From Polyangiaceae bacterium UTPRO1 (GTDB lineage: Bacteria; Desulfobacterota; Binatia; UTPRO1), in assembly GCA_002050235.1 (NCBI GenBank), contig MWST01000024.1:1-64000 (forward strand): a stretch of DNA of 64,000 nucleotides, written 5' to 3'. How positions within the stretch are numbered: the stretch's first letter is position 1; every line of letters starts with the position of its first letter. Below, piece after piece: positions 51,393-63,002 of the stretch. Below the pieces are notes generated by a model. It made no database searches and was not told where the DNA came from. It worked only from the letters and a program-made list of their open reading frames with translations. Made by a program: the position numbers and the translations under genes.

Positions 51393-52975
51393 ATGAGCGC
51401 AGAAGGTCACGACGACGCTCTCGACGAGCACCGGCGACGCATCGCGGGCTACATGCAGGGGTGTTCCCTGCTGCGGTTTCCGCGCACGCGCAGCGCCTTG
51501 CGCACCGAGTTGGCGCGGGTCCTCGACGAGACGATGTCCGACGTGGTGTCGGGATGGGTCGCCCACATCGGGCCGGCCTTCGACATCTCCCGGTCGCGGT
51601 GGGCGGCGCTCGCCGAGGACTTCGAAATTGCGCTCCGCCGCTGGGTCCGCCACATCGCCGATCCCGAGGACTGCGCTACCTACGCGTACCTACGGAGCCA
51701 CGCGCGCCGCGGCTTCATATCGAAGTTCCCGGCCTCGCGCTTCCTCTCCGGGCAGATGAAGGCCTTCCAGCTGATGGGAAACGCCGTTCGCCAGCGCTAT
51801 GCGGAGGATCACTCGCGGCGCTCCGAGCTGCTGGCACTCCTGGCGCAGGAGTTCGAGGAGCGGATCCTCCACATCACCGACTTCTTCGTCGAAGCGCGGG
51901 AGGAGGAGCTCCGGGAGCAGGAAGCCACGTATCGCCGCTCCATCGACAGTGCCCCGGCGGCGATCCTCCGCGTCGACTACGACACCGGTGCGGTGCTCGC
52001 CGCCAATCACGTGGCCGAACAAAGCCTGGAGTACGCCTCCGAGGAGCTGCGGACGATGGCCACGTGGGATCTCCATCCTCCGGAGGAGCGGCAAGCGGCG
52101 ATCGCGCTCTGGAACGAGACGCGCAACGGCGGCAACGCCAATCGCGACGACCTCCACCATCGCACCAAGAGCGGGAAGATCATCCCGATCTTCGTCAACT
52201 CCGGCGTCATCGAATACGGCGAGCAGCGCTTCATCCAGCAGATCTGCGTCGACATCTCCGATCGGCAGCGCCTCGAAGACCGCCTGATCCAGTCCGAGAA
52301 GATGGCGGCGATCGGACAGCTCGCGGCCGGCATCGCCCACGAGATCCGCAATCCTCTCGCGATCATCATGAACGCGCTCTACGACCTCGCCGAGATCGTC
52401 GACAAGGACGACCCCGAGGTGCGCGAGGACCTGCGGATCGCCAAGGAGGAGATGGACCGGGTTCAGACGATCATCAACAGCCTGCTCGAGTTCTCGCGCG
52501 ACTCGCGCGCGGCGGTCGAGCTCGTCGACGTCAACGATCTCCTGCGCAAGACCCTGCTCCTCATGAACAAGTACCTTCAGAACAGCGACGTGCGCGTCGC
52601 GGTCGAGTTCGGTGACGTCGGGCCTTGCGCCGCCAATCAGAACGCGCTCCGGCAGATCTTCCTGAACCTCATCACCAACGCGGTGCAGGCGATGCCGCAC
52701 GGAGGCGAGCTGCGTATTCGCACCGCACGCGGAGCCGAGCAGCGGGTCCGGCTCGAGTTCAGCGACACGGGCGTCGGTATCCCGCCGGAGCAGTTGAGCG
52801 ACATCTTCAACCCGTTTTTCACCACCAAGTCTCCGGGCCAAGGGACCGGCCTCGGGCTCTCGGTCGTCCACACGGTGGTGCGCCGTTATCACGGCGACAT
52901 CAGCGTCCGCAGCGCGCCCAACGTGGGGACGACCTTCGTCATCGAGCTGCCGCCGGGACGGGGCGAGGGAGCACC

Positions 52976-52979
<4 letters not shown>
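51393..52979 (+). CDS. PAS-domain sensor histidine kinase with N-terminal helical sensor domain
   Basis: A soluble 528-residue kinase without membrane helices. Residues 1-175 are an all-helical region resembling RsbRD-type sensory domains. A PAS domain follows (about 185-300; SIDSAPAAILRVDYDTGAVLA). The HisKA domain has His316 in GIAHEIRNPLAII. The HATPase domain carries LNLITNAVQAM, the G1 box DTGVGIPP (Asp458) and GQGTGLGLSVV. The stop overlaps the GTG of the downstream NtrC-type regulator, so it phosphorylates that partner. Lack of a membrane segment suggests it senses an intracellular signal or a protein partner. Confidence 0.92.
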
Positions 52980-54373
<1,394 letters not shown>

Positions 54374-54481
54374 CCCGGGTGTGTCACGGTTCGTGGCCCC
54401 GAGCGCCCCACGAAGCCGGTCCGGCAGCGCGCAAAGCGGCGACCGCGCGGGTCTCAGGGGCTGTGGCGTCACCGCTGCGCG

Positions 54482-54497
54482 TGGCATATTCCCTGCA
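54482..54497 (+). promoter_or_regulatory. Candidate sigma-54 (-24/-12) promoter before the receiver-like gene
   Basis: TGGC (54482-54485), then eight bases, then TGCA (54494-54497) gives the GG-to-GC spacing of the sigma-54 consensus. It is TGGCA at -24; the first T of TTGCA is C here. The start point would fall a few bases before the ATG at 54511. It directly follows the gene for a GAFTGA-bearing activator. Single-site match; unverified. Confidence 0.45.
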
Positions 54498-54510
54498 CAC
54501 CAGAGCTCGA

Positions 54511-54891
54511 ATGCCCGCTCCTCGCGCAAGCTCGCGCCGCATCCTGGTGGTGGCGGCCGACGACAACTTCAGCGGCACCATCGGCCGCATCCTCTGCCGG
54601 TGCGGCTATGCGATCGAGCGCGTGGCCTCCGGCGAGGCGGCGATGCAAGCGCTGGAGCGGGACGACTACGACCTCGTGCTCAGCGAAGCGGCGCCGCCCG
54701 GAGTATGCGGGCTCACGGTGCTCTGCAGCGCCCGCCAGCACGGACGGAAGACGCCCTTCGTGCTCCTCGGCATGCCGGAGACCGAGCGCCGCCGCTGGAT
54801 CGTGAGCGGCGTCGACGACGTGCACTGCCTGCCGCTGCCGCTCGACGTCGATCGACTCAAAGCACTGGTCGCGGGGTGCCTCGACGCTTGA
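54511..54891 (+). CDS. Stand-alone receiver-like protein with altered phospho-acceptor
   Basis: A 126-residue CheY-fold protein: RRILVVAADDNFSGTIGRIL keeps the acidic pair (Asp17-Asp18). The phospho-acceptor position in YDLVLSEAAPP is Glu59 instead of Asp. The usual Thr/Ser (FVLLGMPE) and Lys (CLPLPLD, normally K-P) are also lost. It is therefore a pseudo-receiver, possibly locked in an active-like state or used for protein contacts. It follows the NtrC-type gene by 137 bases and may be controlled by it through the sigma-54-like site. The last 35 bases overlap the convergent methyltransferase gene. Confidence 0.78.
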   Translation: MPAPRASSRRILVVAADDNFSGTIGRILCRCGYAIERVASGEAAMQALERDDYDLVLSEAAPPGVCGLTVLCSARQHGRKTPFVLLGMPETERRRWIVSGVDDVHCLPLPLDVDRLKALVAGCLDA

Positions 54892-55570
54892 GCGCCGGAC
54901 GCCGGATCGCAGCGATGCGGAGCGGTGTCGGGCGGCCTTCTTCTGCGGCGCGCACGTCTATGGCGTGGACGTCGAGACCGCGCGCCGCGAGCGCGGCATA
55001 GAAGCCCCGCGTGTCGGTGCGATAGCCGTCGGCGAGATAAGTCACCCCGCCCGCTGCCAGATGCCGCCCGCATACGGCCGCGAGCTCGAGCCAGCGCTCG
55101 CGATCGTAGGCGACCTCGGCCGCCAGGACGAGGTCGAAGCGCTGCGTCGGAGCGAGCCGCATGAAATCGCCGGTGACGGCGGCGCAGCGAACGCCGTTGG
55201 CGGCGGCGCTCGCGGTCGCAAATGCGAGCGCCTCGGGCGCGACGTCGACGAGGGTGACATCGGCGCCGCAGCTCGCCGCCGTGACGCCCGGGAGCGCCAA
55301 CCCGCAGCCGATCTCGAGGACGCGGCGGCCGGCTAGCGGCACGAAGCGCGCAAGGTACGACGCGAGCACCCTCGCCCCCGACCAGAGGTGGGCCCAGTAC
55401 GGCGGCTCGGCCTCACCGCGCAGGAGCGCGCCGCGATCGACGAGCGACTCGAGCGCGCGCACCGCGTACAGACGCACGCGGCGCGGGCCGAGGTCGAGCT
55501 CGAGCGCAGTCGCCGGGTAGCCGGCGATCTCGATCGGCGACGGCGGGGTGCAGGGGGATGGCGCTTCCAC
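54857..55570 (-). CDS. Class I SAM methyltransferase, METTL/Methyltransf_16-like (protein N-methyltransferase candidate)
   Basis: The product is 237 residues. An N-terminal region ends in PPYWAHLWSGARVLASYL, a block typical of the lysine/histidine protein methyltransferases of the METTL20/21 type. VLEIGCGLALPGVTAASCGA is the SAM glycine loop, VTLVDVAPEAL supplies the ribose-binding acid, and DLVLAAEVAYDR corresponds to the post-II motif. The substrate is unknown; ETF beta and ribosomal proteins are targets of relatives. The start is GTG at 55570, close to the divergent uvrA start; a later start is possible. Confidence 0.78.
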   Translation of the reverse strand: MEAPSPCTPPSPIEIAGYPATALELDLGPRRVRLYAVRALESLVDRGALLRGEAEPPYWAHLWSGARVLASYLARFVPLAGRRVLEIGCGLALPGVTAASCGADVTLVDVAPEALAFATASAAANGVRCAAVTGDFMRLAPTQRFDLVLAAEVAYDRERWLELAAVCGRHLAAGGVTYLADGYRTDTRGFYAALAARGLDVHAIDVRAAEEGRPTPLRIAAIRRPALKRRGTPRPVL

Positions 55571-55578
55571 TATAGTGC
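55569..55578. promoter_or_regulatory. 10-base palindrome with -10-like TATAGT upstream of uvrA
   Basis: CACTATAGTG is a perfect palindrome. On the plus strand TATAGT (55572-55577) could be the -10 of uvrA, giving a leader of about 30 bases before the ATG at 55615. The hexamer 17 bases upstream is not a good -35. It overlaps the first codon of the divergent methyltransferase gene. Confidence 0.35.
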
Positions 55579-55614
55579 CGCGGTTCGGCGCCGCGACGGC
55601 GGCGCTCGGCGACG

Positions 55615-58600
55615 ATGGCCAGCGACCATATCCAGATTCGAGGCGCCCGTCAGCACAATCTGAAGGGCATCGACGTCGACATTCCCCTGTACCAGCTCAC
55701 GGTGGTGACGGGCGTCAGCGGCTCGGGCAAGTCGACCCTGGCTTTCGATGTCCTCTACGCGGAGGGACAGCGGCGCTACGTCGAAAGCTTCTCGGCCTAC
55801 ACGCGGCAATTCCTGGAGCGTATGGAGAAGCCGGATGTCGACCACGTCGGCGGCATCCCCCCGGCGGTCGCGATCGACCAGCGCCGACCCGTCACCACGT
55901 CGCGCTCTACCGTCGGCACGGTCACCGAGATCCACGATCATCTGAAGCTGCTCTTCGCCAAGCTCGGCGTGCTGCAATGTCGGGGCTGCGGCGTTCGCGT
56001 CGAGCGCGCCACTCCGCTCGGCGTCGGCGAGACGTTGCTGCGCGAGCGCCCCGGAGCCGCCGTGCTTCTCGGATTTCCCTTCCCTCTACCCGAGCTGCCG
56101 TGGCCGGAGGTGGTTGCGGCCCTGACCCGCGAGGGCTTCACCCGCGCGCTGGTGGCCGGCGAAGTGCGGATGCTCGAGTCGCTGCCGGCCCCGCCGGCGG
56201 GTCCGCTCGACATCCTCGTCGACCGCCTCGTCTGCAAACGCGAGGGGCGTGCCCGGCTCGTGGCGTCGATAGAGCAGGCTCTCGGATACGGCAAAGGGCG
56301 CATGTGGGTGGCGGGCCCCGATCCCGCGACCCGACAGGAGTTCGGATCGACCCTCGCCTGCCTGGCGTGCGGCATCGCCTATCGCGATCCCGCCCCCAAC
56401 CTCTTCTCGTTCAACAGCCCGCTCGGAGCCTGCGACGACTGCCGCGGGTTCGGTCGCGTCATCGATCTCGATCTCGATCTCGTGGTTCCGGACGTTCGCA
56501 AGACGCTCGCCGGAGGAGCGATCAAGCCGTGGACGACGCCGTCGACGACGGAGGAGCGCCGCGAGCTGCTCGCCTTCTGCCGGCGCCGGAAGATTCCGGT
56601 CGACGTGCCCTTCGGGCGCCTCGATGACGAGCAGCGCCGCCTCGTCGAGGAGGGCGACGACCGTTTCTTCGGCATTCGCGGCTGGTTCCGCTGGCTCGAG
56701 CGCAAGACCTACAAGATGCACGTGCGGGTGCTGCTGTCGCGCTATCGTTCGTACCGCACGTGTCCGACCTGCGGCGGCAGCCGGGTGAAGCCCGAAGCTC
56801 TCGACTACCGCGTCGCCGGACGGACCATCGCCGACGTCAACTGCATGAACGTCGAGCAGGCCCGCGCCTTCTTCTCGCAGCTCGCGATCGATCCCGAGAA
56901 GGATCCGCCGGCGGCTCTCGTCGCGGGAGAGATCCGCTCGCGGCTCGACTACCTCCTGAAGGTCGGTCTCGGCTACCTGACCCTCGACCGGCAGTCGCGC
57001 ACCCTCTCGGGCGGCGAGCTCGAGCGCGTCGACCTGACCACCGCAGTAGGCTCATCGCTGGTCAATACGCTCTACGTGCTCGACGAGCCCTCGATCGGGT
57101 TGCACCCGCGCGACAGCGCCCGGCTGGTCGGCATCATGCGCGACCTCTGCGCGCGGCGGAACACGGTGGTCGTCGTCGAGCACGATCCCGAGATCATCAC
57201 CGCCGCAGACCACGTGATCGACATGGGACCGGGCGCGGGCGCGGCGGGCGGCACGGTGGTCGCCGCCGGTCCTGTCGCTAGGATCGCCGCCGAGCCGCGT
57301 TCGCTGACCGGCCGGTATCTCGCGGGCGCACGCCGCATCGTCATACCGGCGCGGCGGCGGCCGCCGGACCCCACCCGCACGCTTACGGTTCGCAACGCTC
57401 GCGCCAACAACCTGCGCGGTATCGACGTGACGATACCGCTCGCCTGCATGGTGTGCATCACCGGCGTCTCCGGCTCGGGAAAGAGCACGCTCGTGGAGGA
57501 GGTGCTCTATCGCGGTCTCCTGCGGCGGCGCGGCGCGTCGACGGCGCCTCCCGGTCTCTGCGACGACATCGACGGAGCCGAGAAGATCGCCGAGGTGATC
57601 TTCGTCGATCAGGCGCCGATCAGCTCCACCCCGCGCGCCAATGCCGCCACCTACACCAAGATGTTCGACGGCGTCCGCCGCCTGTTCGCCGCAACCGATC
57701 AGGCGCGCCTCCGCGGATTCACGGCGGCGACGTTTTCCTTCAACGTCGACGGCGGCCGCTGCGAGACCTGCCGCGGCGACGGCTTCGAGAAGATCGAGAT
57801 GCAGTTCCTGTCCGACGTGCTCCTCCCCTGTCCGGCGTGCCGCGGGCGGCGCTATTCCCCGGACGTCCTCGAGGTGCGCTACCGCGGCCGCTCGATCGCC
57901 GACGTACTGGATCTGACGGTCGGGGAAGCCCTGGATTTCTTCGCCGAGCAGTCGGACATCCAGCAGGCGCTGCAGCCGCTCGTCGACGTCGGCCTCGAAT
58001 ACCTGAAGCTCGGGCAGCCGCTCAGTACGCTCTCGGCCGGCGAGTCGCAGCGCCTCAAGCTCGCCGCCCATCTCGGCGCCGGCGATCTGGCGCACACGCT
58101 CTTCATCTTCGACGAGCCGACGACCGGCCTGCACTTCGCCGACATCGAGCGCTTGCTCGGCGCCTTCGCCAAGCTCACCGAGCGCGGCCACTCGCTCGTC
58201 GTCGTCGAGCACAACGTCGAGGTCATCAAGTGCGCCGACCACGTCATCGACCTCGGGCCCGAAGGCGGCGACGACGGCGGGGCGGTGATCGCCGTCGGCA
58301 CCCCCGAGGCCATAGCAGCGTGCCCGGCATCCCATACCGGGCGCTTCCTGGAGGCGGCGCTCGCGGCGGAGCCGCCGGCGCTGCCGGTGCGCATCGTTCC
58401 GCGACCGGCCGGCGACGACCGCGACACCATCCGCATCGTCGGCGCCCGCGAGCACAATCTCCGCAATCTCGACCTCGAGCTGCCGCGCGACCGCATGATC
58501 GTCGTCACCGGCCTCTCCGGCTCGGGCAAGTCGACGCTCGCCTTCGACGTCATCTTCGCGGAGGGCCAGCGCCGCTACCTCGAGAGCCTGTCCACCTACG

Positions 58601-61248
58601 TGCGGCAGTTCATGCACGTGCTGCCGCGACCGGACGTCGACTTCGTGGCCGGCATCCCGCCGACGATAGCGATCGAGCAGCGCCTGAGCCGCGGCGGCAG
58701 GAAATCGACGGTCGCCACGGTGACCGAGGTGGCCCACTACCTGCGCCTTCTCTTCGCCAAGGTCGGCGTGCAGCACTGCGTCGGCTGCGACCGGCCTATC
58801 CGGCCGCTGCCGCGGAGCGAGATCGCCTCCCGCCTCGCCGCGCGCGTCGGCAGCGACGAGGCGGTCCTCCTGGCGCCGGCCGTCCGCGGCCGCAAGGGCT
58901 TCCATCGCGACGTGCTGCGGGCGGCGCGGCGGTTGCGCTACACCCACGTCCGCGTCGACGGGAAGGTCGTACCCCTGGAGCCGCTGCCGGAGCTCGACCG
59001 CTACAGCGAGCACGACGTCGACGTTGTGGTGGCGAGGGTAGCCGCCGGTCCGGGCGGTGAGCGCCTCGCGAAGCCGGTTACGGAGGCGCTTCGGCTCGGC
59101 GGCGGCGTCATCGTGGCGCTGGCCGGCGGACGCGAATACGTCTTCAGCGAACGCCTCTTCTGCGGACCCTGCGGGCTCGGGTACGAGGCGCTCGACCCGC
59201 GCCTCTTCTCGTTCAACAGTCGGCAAGGTGCGTGCCCCGAATGTCGCGGGCTCGGCACGCGGGTCGAGATCGACGAGGAGGCCGTCGTCACTGCTCCGGA
59301 GCGCTCGCTTCGCGACGGCGCCATCGCGGCGCTCGCCGACCTCGGTCTCGAAGCCGAGGAGCGGCGGCTGCTGCGCGCGCTGAAGAGCGCCGGCGTCGCC
59401 GTCGACCGACCTTTCCGGCGCCTCGGCGCCCGCCAGCGCCGCCTCGTGCTCGACGGCGACGGCAAGAAGATCGCCGGCGTGCTGCCGCTCCTGCGCGCGC
59501 ACGGGCTCTACGAGGAGAGCGCGGAGGACGGCGGCGAGAGCATGGTCGCCGACGCGCTACGGCCGTACGTAGCCCTCGAGGCGTGCGCTGCGTGCGCGGG
59601 CACCCGTCTCGTCCCGCGGGCGCGGGCGGTGCGCGTCCTCGGACACACCTATCCCGAGCTCGCGGCCATGACCGTGGAGGAGTGCGCAGCGGCGATCGGC
59701 GCCTGGCGCTTCGACCAGCGCGAGGAGGCGATCGTGCGCGACCTCCTCGCGGAAGTCCGGCCCCGCCTCGCCTTCCTGGGCGCGGTCGGGCTCGGCTACC
59801 TGACGCTCGATCGCAGCGCCGACACCCTGTCCGGAGGCGAAGCTCAACGCATCCGCCTCGCCGCGCAGCTCGGGTCGAACCTGCGGGGAGCATGCTACGT
59901 GCTCGACGAACCGACCATCGGTCTCCATCCGCGTGACAATGCGCTCCTCCTCGAATCCCTGCGCACCCTCGTGAGCCGCCGCAATACGGTGCTGGTCGTC
60001 GAGCACGACGAGGCGACGATCGCCGCCGCCGATCTCGTCGTCGACCTGGGGCCGGGAGCCGGCCGCGAGGGCGGCGCCCTCGTTGCGATGGGCACCCCGG
60101 CCGAGATCGCGACCGATCCTCGGTCGCTCACGGGGACTTATTTGCGCTCCGTGCGCGAGCGCGGCCGGCCGCCGCGGACGACCGACGGCGCCCGACTCAC
60201 CATTCACGACGCTACGGCCAACAACCTGAAGCACTTGACGGTGGATATACCCCTCGGCGCCTGGACCTGTGTCACCGGTGTCTCGGGCTCCGGAAAGAGC
60301 ACGCTGGTCAAGGACGTCCTGTATTGCGGACTGCGCCGCGCCAAGGGTCTGACCGCCCCGCGCCCGGGCACGCACGGGGCGATCACCGGACACGAAGCGA
60401 TCGATCGCGTCATCGAGGTGGACCAGAGCCCGATCGGGCGCACGCCGCGTTCGATTCCGGCATCCTATGTAGGGTTCTGGGACGAGATCCGTCGCTTGTT
60501 CGCGCGCACCCCGGCGGCGCGCGCGCGCGGCTACGCACCCGGACGCTTTTCCTTCAACGTCACCGGCGGACGCTGCGAGGCCTGCGCCGGACAAGGGCGA
60601 ATGCGGGTGCAGATGAGCTTCCTCCCCGAGACCTCGGTCGCCTGCGAGACCTGCAACGGCCGGCGCTTCACCGAGGAGACGCTCGCCGTCACCTACGCTG
60701 GACGCTCGATCGCGGACGTCCTCGACCTCACGGTCGCCGAAGCCGCGGTCGTGTTCACGGCCGTGCCGGCGATCGCGCGCCCGCTCGCAGTCCTCGTCGA
60801 GATCGGGCTCGGGTATCTGACCTTGGGGCAGCCGAGCAATACGCTCTCGGGCGGCGAGGCGCAGCGGATCAAGCTCGCCGCGGAGCTCGGGCGTAGCGGC
60901 GCGGGCCGAACGCTGTTCGTGCTCGACGAGCCGACGACCGGACTCCACTTCGCCGACGTCGATCGCTTGATCCGGGCCTTTCACCGCCTGGTCGATCGGG
61001 GACACACGCTCGTCGTCGTGGAGCACAATCTCGACGTGCTCCGCGCCGCCGACCATGTCATCGACCTCGGTCCCGAGGCGGCGGGTCGGGGCGGTGAGAT
61101 CGTCGCCTGCGGACGCCCCGAGGATCTGGCGGCGCATCCCGCGCGATCGCACACGGCATACTGGCTCGCGCGGTCGGCGGCGGCGCCGGTCGCGGCGGCA
61201 GCCGGCACATCCATCGACGTGATACGATCTGGCGCAGATTTTTCTTGA
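55615..61248 (+). CDS. uvrA: Double-length excinuclease ABC subunit A (tandem UvrA fusion)
   Basis: Damage-sensing ATPase of nucleotide-excision repair. At 1877 residues it is twice the usual 940 or so, and consists of two complete UvrA copies (about 1-935 and 936-1877). There are four Walker A loops: G33-T41, from G617, from G966 and from G1555. There are four signature motifs: LSGGE 464, LSAGE 806, LSGGE 1405, LSGGE 1744. Each half has both four-cysteine zinc modules (CLACG...CDDCRG and CETCRG...CPACRG; CGPCG...CPECRG and CEACAG...CETCNG). The halves are diverged, not a recent copy. Fused UvrA of similar size is known in Chlamydia. An intramolecular dimer is likely. Confidence 0.96.
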   Translation: MASDHIQIRGARQHNLKGIDVDIPLYQLTVVTGVSGSGKSTLAFDVLYAEGQRRYVESFSAYTRQFLERMEKPDVDHVGGIPPAVAIDQRRPVTTSRSTVGTVTEIHDHLKLLFAKLGVLQCRGCGVRVERATPLGVGETLLRERPGAAVLLGFPFPLPELPWPEVVAALTREGFTRALVAGEVRMLESLPAPPAGPLDILVDRLVCKREGRARLVASIEQALGYGKGRMWVAGPDPATRQEFGSTLACLACGIAYRDPAPNLFSFNSPLGACDDCRGFGRVIDLDLDLVVPDVRKTLAGGAIKPWTTPSTTEERRELLAFCRRRKIPVDVPFGRLDDEQRRLVEEGDDRFFGIRGWFRWLERKTYKMHVRVLLSRYRSYRTCPTCGGSRVKPEALDYRVAGRTIADVNCMNVEQARAFFSQLAIDPEKDPPAALVAGEIRSRLDYLLKVGLGYLTLDRQSRTLSGGELERVDLTTAVGSSLVNTLYVLDEPSIGLHPRDSARLVGIMRDLCARRNTVVVVEHDPEIITAADHVIDMGPGAGAAGGTVVAAGPVARIAAEPRSLTGRYLAGARRIVIPARRRPPDPTRTLTVRNARANNLRGIDVTIPLACMVCITGVSGSGKSTLVEEVLYRGLLRRRGASTAPPGLCDDIDGAEKIAEVIFVDQAPISSTPRANAATYTKMFDGVRRLFAATDQARLRGFTAATFSFNVDGGRCETCRGDGFEKIEMQFLSDVLLPCPACRGRRYSPDVLEVRYRGRSIADVLDLTVGEALDFFAEQSDIQQALQPLVDVGLEYLKLGQPLSTLSAGESQRLKLAAHLGAGDLAHTLFIFDEPTTGLHFADIERLLGAFAKLTERGHSLVVVEHNVEVIKCADHVIDLGPEGGDDGGAVIAVGTPEAIAACPASHTGRFLEAALAAEPPALPVRIVPRPAGDDRDTIRIVGAREHNLRNLDLELPRDRMIVVTGLSGSGKSTLAFDVIFAEGQRRYLESLSTYVRQFMHVLPRPDVDFVAGIPPTIAIEQRLSRGGRKSTVATVTEVAHYLRLLFAKVGVQHCVGCDRPIRPLPRSEIASRLAARVGSDEAVLLAPAVRGRKGFHRDVLRAARRLRYTHVRVDGKVVPLEPLPELDRYSEHDVDVVVARVAAGPGGERLAKPVTEALRLGGGVIVALAGGREYVFSERLFCGPCGLGYEALDPRLFSFNSRQGACPECRGLGTRVEIDEEAVVTAPERSLRDGAIAALADLGLEAEERRLLRALKSAGVAVDRPFRRLGARQRRLVLDGDGKKIAGVLPLLRAHGLYEESAEDGGESMVADALRPYVALEACAACAGTRLVPRARAVRVLGHTYPELAAMTVEECAAAIGAWRFDQREEAIVRDLLAEVRPRLAFLGAVGLGYLTLDRSADTLSGGEAQRIRLAAQLGSNLRGACYVLDEPTIGLHPRDNALLLESLRTLVSRRNTVLVVEHDEATIAAADLVVDLGPGAGREGGALVAMGTPAEIATDPRSLTGTYLRSVRERGRPPRTTDGARLTIHDATANNLKHLTVDIPLGAWTCVTGVSGSGKSTLVKDVLYCGLRRAKGLTAPRPGTHGAITGHEAIDRVIEVDQSPIGRTPRSIPASYVGFWDEIRRLFARTPAARARGYAPGRFSFNVTGGRCEACAGQGRMRVQMSFLPETSVACETCNGRRFTEETLAVTYAGRSIADVLDLTVAEAAVVFTAVPAIARPLAVLVEIGLGYLTLGQPSNTLSGGEAQRIKLAAELGRSGAGRTLFVLDEPTTGLHFADVDRLIRAFHRLVDRGHTLVVVEHNLDVLRAADHVIDLGPEAAGRGGEIVACGRPEDLAAHPARSHTAYWLARSAAAPVAAAAGTSIDVIRSGADFS

Positions 61249-61273
61249 CAGTCGCTCGCTACAAAGGTTACCT
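61245..61273 (+). promoter_or_regulatory. Candidate promoter for the dodecin-like gene
   Basis: A perfect -35 TTGACA (61245-61250) overlaps the uvrA stop. The hexamer 17 bases later is TTACCT (61268-61273), a poor -10. A transcript would have a leader of about 100 bases to the ATG at 61380. Confidence 0.35.
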
Positions 61274-61379
61274 CTGCACACGATAGCGGACGGTGGAGTT
61301 GTGGTGGTGCCGACCTCGCTCCGCACAGTCGTCGCGCTACGCTGCTGAGCGGTATCCCTTCTCGCATTCGACGGGTCGC

Positions 61380-61661
61380 ATGAACGAACTCCACGCATCC
61401 TCGGCGGTCGCAGAGTTCCCTGCCCTCGAGACCTCTCCCGAGGCGCCGGTCACTCTCGAGTTCGAGGGTTCCTCGGACCATACGATCGCAGAGGCGGTAC
61501 GCCGAGCGCTCTCGCATGCCTCGGCGTCGCTGCGCACGCTCGACGGTGCCGGCGTCCTGGTGATCCCGGAGATCGACCGGCGCTCGGAGAGACCCCGCTT
61601 CCGGGTGACGCTACGCGTCTGCGCCCAGACCGTGCCGGCTCACTGCCCCGAGATCGGGTAG
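61380..61661 (+). CDS. Dodecin-like small protein
   Basis: A 93-residue protein whose C-terminal two-thirds follow the dodecin strand-helix-strand-strand pattern: VTLEFEGSSDHTIAEAVRRA, LSHASASLRTLDGAGVLVI, RPRFRVTLRV. Dodecins form 12-subunit flavin stores. The Trp that stacks flavin in classical dodecins (in the block after SKTLRNI) is replaced here by small residues (RTLDGAG), and a 24-residue N-terminal extension is present, so flavin binding is doubtful. The 3' end overlaps the convergent DUF971 gene by 22 bases. An in-frame GTG at 61293 is a less likely start. Confidence 0.7.
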   Translation: MNELHASSAVAEFPALETSPEAPVTLEFEGSSDHTIAEAVRRALSHASASLRTLDGAGVLVIPEIDRRSERPRFRVTLRVCAQTVPAHCPEIG

Positions 61662-61954
61662 TTCGGCTCCCGCACGCAGTAGGCGCACCGGCAGAGAGCC
61701 CGCAACTCGTCGGCGACGAACAGTGTCTCGTGCTCGTCGGCCCAGGCGATGAAGAGCGTCGCGGCGCCGATCGCCCGCACGAACGCGGCCTCGCATTCCT
61801 TGGGCCCCACCTCCGGGGTCGCGGCGACGCAGGCGTTGCAGGGACAGGCTAGGCGCAGGTGCCGGTGCGGAAGGATGCTCTCGTGGCCGTCCGTCCAGTC
61901 GATGCCGACGGCATAGCGTCCCACCGGGCGGATACGCTTGATCGTCGCTGCCAT
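61640..61954 (-). CDS. DUF971 (GBBH-like N-terminal domain) protein
   Basis: The protein is 104 residues. The family block is IKRIRPVGRYAVGIDWTDGHESILPHRHLR followed by a CPCNACV cysteine cluster and CRCAYCV near the C-terminus. The four-plus cysteines suggest metal or iron-sulphur binding; DUF971 proteins are linked to Fe-S or redox functions in some genomes, but no reaction is assigned. The ATG has CGGAG two bases upstream. It lies 29 bases after the epoxide-hydrolase-like gene, probably co-transcribed. Confidence 0.85.
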   Translation of the reverse strand: MAATIKRIRPVGRYAVGIDWTDGHESILPHRHLRLACPCNACVAATPEVGPKECEAAFVRAIGAATLFIAWADEHETLFVADELRALCRCAYCVREPNYPISGQ

Positions 61955-61983
61955 GACTCCGGATGTACTATGGCTCGGGCGAA

Positions 61984-62856
61984 TCAGCCACCGGCGAGGA
62001 AGTCGAGGATCGACGCATTGACCCGCGCCGGATCCTCCTGGTGCAGGAAGTGCCCCGTGCCGGGAACGATCTCGATACGTAGACCGCGCGGGAAATACGC
62101 CTCCATTCCGGCGACGAGCTCCGCTCCCATGCAGCCGTCGTCGGCGCCGTGCAGCACGAGCCCGGGGACCGGTATCGGATCGCTCATCATCCGGCTCTGG
62201 AGCGGCGCGAGCGCCGGATCCTGTCGGCTCGGATCGAACATGGCCCGGTAGTAGCCGAGCGCCGCCGACGCGACGCCCGGTTGCCGGAACGTCGCCTTGA
62301 GCGCTTCCATCTCGTCGGCGGGGAAGCGCCAGCCCGGTGACCAATCCCGCCACAGCCGCTCCAGGAACGCGTAGTCGTCGTGAGCGAGCGCGACGTCGGC
62401 GAACGGTGTCTGAAAGAAGAACATGTACCAGGAACGACGCTGCTGCTCGTAGCTGGTCATCAGCGCCGCCGCGACCTGCGCGCCGTAGGGAACCGCTGCG
62501 GTCACGAGCTTGCGCACCCGGGCGGGCGCCGCGAGCGCAGCGCCGTAGGCTGCGAGGGCACCCCAGTCGTGGCCGATGACGATCGCGTTCTCGTAACCGA
62601 GCGCCGCGATCAGGGCGACAGCGTCTTCGGCGAGAGCTGCGGTCTGATAGTAGCCGTCGGGCGCCGGTCCGGTCGGGGCATAGCCGCGCATCGCCGGAGC
62701 GACCGCCCGGTAGCCGGCGGCGGCGAGCGCTGGGAGCTGATGGCGGAACGAACGCGCATGGTCGGGAAATCCGTGCAAGCAGAGCACGAGCGGACCCTCT
62801 CCTTCCTCGAGGGTGTGGAACGTCATGCCGCGTGCCTGCACTTTGCCGGTCTTCAT
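61984..62856 (-). CDS. Alpha/beta hydrolase, epoxide hydrolase/haloalkane dehalogenase family
   Basis: A 290-residue alpha/beta hydrolase. The HGFPDH oxyanion-hole block (residues 28-33), nucleophile Asp97 in VIGHDWGALAAY, MRGYAPTG (56-63, conserved in epoxide hydrolases) and the general-base His in GTGHFLHQEDP near residue 268 identify the Asp-nucleophile branch. Cap-domain helices lie at about 130-210. It opens epoxides or dehalogenates; substrate unknown. The next gene, DUF971, follows in the same direction. The frame upstream of ATG 62856 shows no family sequence. Confidence 0.88.
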   Translation of the reverse strand: MKTGKVQARGMTFHTLEEGEGPLVLCLHGFPDHARSFRHQLPALAAAGYRAVAPAMRGYAPTGPAPDGYYQTAALAEDAVALIAALGYENAIVIGHDWGALAAYGAALAAPARVRKLVTAAVPYGAQVAAALMTSYEQQRRSWYMFFFQTPFADVALAHDDYAFLERLWRDWSPGWRFPADEMEALKATFRQPGVASAALGYYRAMFDPSRQDPALAPLQSRMMSDPIPVPGLVLHGADDGCMGAELVAGMEAYFPRGLRIEIVPGTGHFLHQEDPARVNASILDFLAGG

Positions 62857-63002
62857 GGATGCGCCTCCTGGTGGCACTCCGTGATCCCGGGAGCGACGGG
62901 AGAAGTCAATGCGTCGGGGCAGCGTGCAGCTCAGCAGCTCCGGGCGCCCCTGGAGGCGACCTCGAGCCTCGGTTAGAGTCATGGCGTCGTGGCGGCGTCC
63001 TC

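Noticed and set aside
57052..59502. Long minus-strand open frame antisense to uvrA (816 codons), and another at 59557-61398
   Set aside because: Arg/Ala/Asp-rich translation with no family motif; it mirrors the codon positions of uvrA, as expected for high-GC genes. Similar antisense frames at 4214-5776, 26699-28840, 40100-41968 and 47631-49775 were rejected for the same reason.
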